Assembly (NCBI GenBank): GCA_030836965.1
Contig: JAUPLM010000045.1
Location: forward strand, 1 to 7,454
Direction of reading: 5' to 3'
Length of the DNA: 7,454 bases
Source: Thermodesulfobacteriota bacterium
GTDB lineage: Bacteria; Desulfobacterota; Desulfobacteria; Desulfobacterales; RPRI01
Positions 5,906-7,454 of this stretch are shown in pieces. Below the pieces are notes generated by a model, which had not been told where the DNA came from, made no database searches, and worked only from the letters and a program-made list of their open reading frames with translations. Position numbers and translations under genes: made by a program. Position 1 is the first letter of the stretch. Each line of letters begins with the position of its first letter.

Positions 5906-5913
5906 CTAGTTCT
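5881..5913. repeat. Two tandem copies of a 14-bp motif, possible operator
   Basis: TATCAAATAGTTCT (5881-5894) and TATCAACTAGTTCT (5900-5913) match at 13 of 14 positions and start 19 bp apart, close to two helical turns. The second copy contains the palindrome AACTAGTT. They lie between the terminator of the upstream unit and the start of the 317-aa gene, overlapping the proposed promoter. This suits a regulator binding side by side. Confidence 0.5.
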
Positions 5914-5932
5914 TTTTGATTTCGGAGAGAAA

Positions 5933-5990
5933 TAAAAAAACAGCCCTCTGCTGCATAAAATCTCTTCCAATGCATTCAGAGGACTGTTTG
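5933..5990 (-). terminator. Intrinsic terminator after the pilY1 operon
   Basis: In the minus transcript, a 12-bp stem AACAGUCCUCUG/CAGAGGGCUGUU (5977-5988 with 5939-5950) contains one U-G pair. It is followed by a run of seven T in DNA (5934-5940). The stem starts a few bases after the stop codon of the 105-aa gene. The AUGCA sequences in the loop can extend the stem with bulges. This is a textbook rho-independent terminator and separates the pilY1 unit from the 317-aa/pilB unit. Confidence 0.88.
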
Positions 5991-5993
5991 AAG

Positions 5994-6311
5994 TCAATAC
6001 AGATCTTTCCGCTTGCTGATTTCAATATTTACAACCAGTTTTTTAATACCGTCTTTTTTATAGAATACTATCACCTTCTGGTTTGTTGAAATCTTCCTAG
6101 CTGTTAACATCGTATCCATAACCGAGGCATCTTTGAAATAATAAGACTCCGTATTGATCCTGATGGATACATCTTTCGGGTTAATCTCTGTAACAACACC
6201 CGCAACAGAATCCGTGCCTTCAGGCAGCGCGATGGCGCTGACGAAGCTGCAGCCGAAAGCGACCGCAACTACAACCAGTGAAAGAATCTTGAAAATATTT
6301 CCGCTGTTCAT
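5994..6311 (-). CDS. Small exported protein encoded directly after pilY1, 105 aa
   Basis: An N-terminal signal sequence (hydrophobic about residues 7-27, ILSLVVVAVAFGCSFVSAIA) is followed by a small soluble domain of about 78 residues. Cleavage after AIA is likely. The domain has alternating beta-type segments (AGVVTEINPKDVSIRI, then SYYFKDASV, KVIVFYKKDG and KKLVVNIEI), suggesting a small beta-barrel or OB-like fold. The AFGC near the signal is a poor lipobox. The start at 6311 has a GGGAGGAG Shine-Dalgarno that begins right at the pilY1 TAG, leaving only 10 bases between the genes, so translational coupling is likely. A terminator follows the stop. I do not recognise a named family. Coupling to pilY1 suggests a periplasmic partner, such as a stabiliser or export aid for PilY1. 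This is inference from context. Confidence 0.78.
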   Translation of the reverse strand: MNSGNIFKILSLVVVAVAFGCSFVSAIALPEGTDSVAGVVTEINPKDVSIRINTESYYFKDASVMDTMLTARKISTNQKVIVFYKKDGIKKLVVNIEISKRKDLY

Positions 6312-6321
6312 GCGCTCCTCC

Positions 6322-7454
6322 CTAATTGTTATATATCTCTCTCCAGTAAACCGGGATCATCGCGCCCGGCATCTTTAATTCAGGCAGAGGATATATTTTG
6401 CCTCCCACAGATATGAAGCCGGCGGCCTTGCCATACCGTATCACAACCGAAACTCCGGAAGGTATATGGTCGCCGATCGCAAGATATCTGTCGAGTCTTG
6501 TATATTTCTTTTCTTCAGCATCAATGGTGCCGTCACTGTTATCGTCCGTGTCATTTCCCTTATAAAAATTATAAACGGCATTGCCGGTGCAATAATCTAC
6601 CGCGAATAACCTTGCTATGTTATTATACGCGCATGGATCAGCACTCGGAGCAAGCGGCTGGAATGTCGGGGCATATACCACCTTGGCGAACAGAGTGATC
6701 GGAGATATGGATTTTTCACCGTTATGGACAACATCCACAAGATTATCGGCGGCATAACAGCCGCTTAACTTGGAAAATAAGAGATACCATCCCTTCATAT
6801 CTTCCCTTAAAAAGTTCTTCATATTAGCTTTTGTCTGGGAATTATCGGTAGCGTTGGAATAGAGAATTACATCCGGCTCCATGCCGCCGCATGTTACATT
6901 CAAAAGATCCTTTTCGGTAAAATAATCGTTAACATCATTATAAGTCTGGTTTATTGATTTATAATATGCATGAGCATCGTAGAATGAAAATACTCCATTC
7001 TTTACCGTTTTATCGGTAGGTGAAGTTGAACCGACATAAGTCGGATGTTCCCTGTCGCCTGTACCCATATACAGCACCGGGACATCGGTGAAACAGTTGC
7101 CTGCATAGGAAACTTCCGGGCTGAAAAAGCTTTTCCTTGGGCTCACAAGGGGAAAAGTCATAAATGTTATTGAACCTCTCGGGTCAGTTGCTCCCGATGT
7201 CCATGTCTTGAAAGCATCCCTTAATTCATAATCCGATTTCTGATCGGTCATCGGGTTCATTTTGAATATCAGGTTCAGATTGAATTTGCTTATTGCAGAG
7301 TCATAAGTGAGCTTCCACACCTGGCCGTAAAGGTCGGTAAGATATGCGGCAAGGAGATATCCCTGAGAATCGGATACTACAGTGGGATCAGCTGCGAAAC
7401 AGTATTTCATATGGGCCATGATGCCGGTCGGGGTGCCTGTAGAAGGCAGATCGG
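6322..7454 (-). CDS. pilY1: PilY1-family pilus tip/adhesion protein, C-terminal part (5'-truncated by window edge)
   Basis: The frame is open to the right edge, so at least 377 C-terminal residues are seen. The ATG at 7419 is internal (the preceding residues read STGTPTGI). Family signs are the beta-propeller motif YLTDLYGQVWKLTYD, VLYMGTGDREHP, VFSFYDAHAYYK, GWYLLFSK, the terminal-blade text FAKVVYAPTFQP and RLFAVDYCTGNAVYNF, and the ending MPVYWREI-like tail (IPVYWREIYNN). PilY1/PilC proteins sit at the pilus tip, act in adhesion and counter retraction. Six Cys are visible. The usual Ca-binding loop before the GQVWKL blade is degenerate (SDSQGYLLA), while an EF-hand-like loop DDNSDGTIDAEE occurs at 6511-6546. 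The N-terminal signal and any von Willebrand A-type domain would be off-window. It is followed at 10 bases by a small exported protein and then a terminator. Confidence 0.86.
   Translation of the reverse strand, partial: DLPSTGTPTGIMAHMKYCFAADPTVVSDSQGYLLAAYLTDLYGQVWKLTYDSAISKFNLNLIFKMNPMTDQKSDYELRDAFKTWTSGATDPRGSITFMTFPLVSPRKSFFSPEVSYAGNCFTDVPVLYMGTGDREHPTYVGSTSPTDKTVKNGVFSFYDAHAYYKSINQTYNDVNDYFTEKDLLNVTCGGMEPDVILYSNATDNSQTKANMKNFLREDMKGWYLLFSKLSGCYAADNLVDVVHNGEKSISPITLFAKVVYAPTFQPLAPSADPCAYNNIARLFAVDYCTGNAVYNFYKGNDTDDNSDGTIDAEEKKYTRLDRYLAIGDHIPSGVSVVIRYGKAAGFISVGGKIYPLPELKMPGAMIPVYWREIYNN

Noticed and set aside
6237..6251. Lipobox in the 105-aa exported protein
   Set aside because: AFGC has Phe at the position before Gly and Ala at -3. 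A signal peptidase I site after AIA fits better.
7417..7419. ATG at 7419 as the true start of the PilY1 protein
   Set aside because: The frame continues to the edge, and PilY1 proteins are far larger, with a signal peptide and N-terminal domain. The visible part starts within the propeller.

Overview
The window looks like part of a type IV pilus (T4P) locus from a moderately AT-rich Gram-negative bacterium. A Desulfobacterota (deltaproteobacterial, Desulfobacterales-like) host is the best guess. This rests on the style of the LysM-family protein fragment at the left end, a Geobacter-like pilin N-terminus and a PilY1/PilB neighbourhood. It is inference from sequence style, not a database match.

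Layout, left to right. Bases 2-751 (+) hold the C-terminal part of a cell-envelope protein resembling the deltaproteobacterial LysM-domain family; its N-terminus is off-window. It converges on a series of minus-strand genes. In minus-strand transcription order (right to left) these are: the C-terminal part of a PilY1-type pilus tip/adhesion protein (6322-7454); a small exported protein whose Shine-Dalgarno adjoins the pilY1 stop (5994-6311); a strong intrinsic terminator (about 5933-5990); an unrecognised helical protein (4858-5811), preceded by a duplicated 14-bp motif and a possible promoter; a PilB/GspE assembly ATPase (2871-4703); a membrane-anchored protein with a pilin/GspG-like segment and a duplicated C-terminal motif (1659-2576); and a type IV pilin with a class III signal peptide (1078-1560).

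The parts fit one surface appendage. PilB-like ATPase powers assembly of the pilin, PilY1 would cap or prime the fibre, and the three poorly known proteins (105, 317 and 305 aa) are candidate accessory factors. The inner-membrane platform (PilC), prepilin peptidase (PilD), secretin (PilQ) and retraction ATPase (PilT) are not in the window.

The non-coding DNA is unusually structured. Two 61-bp intergenic sequences, 77% identical without gaps, flank the two-gene pilin block as direct repeats. A roughly 125-bp MITE-like segment with inverted ends lies just upstream of the ATPase gene and bears on where that gene starts. An 18-bp perfect palindrome lies downstream of the pilin gene. No tRNA, rRNA, CRISPR array, transposase or phage gene was seen.
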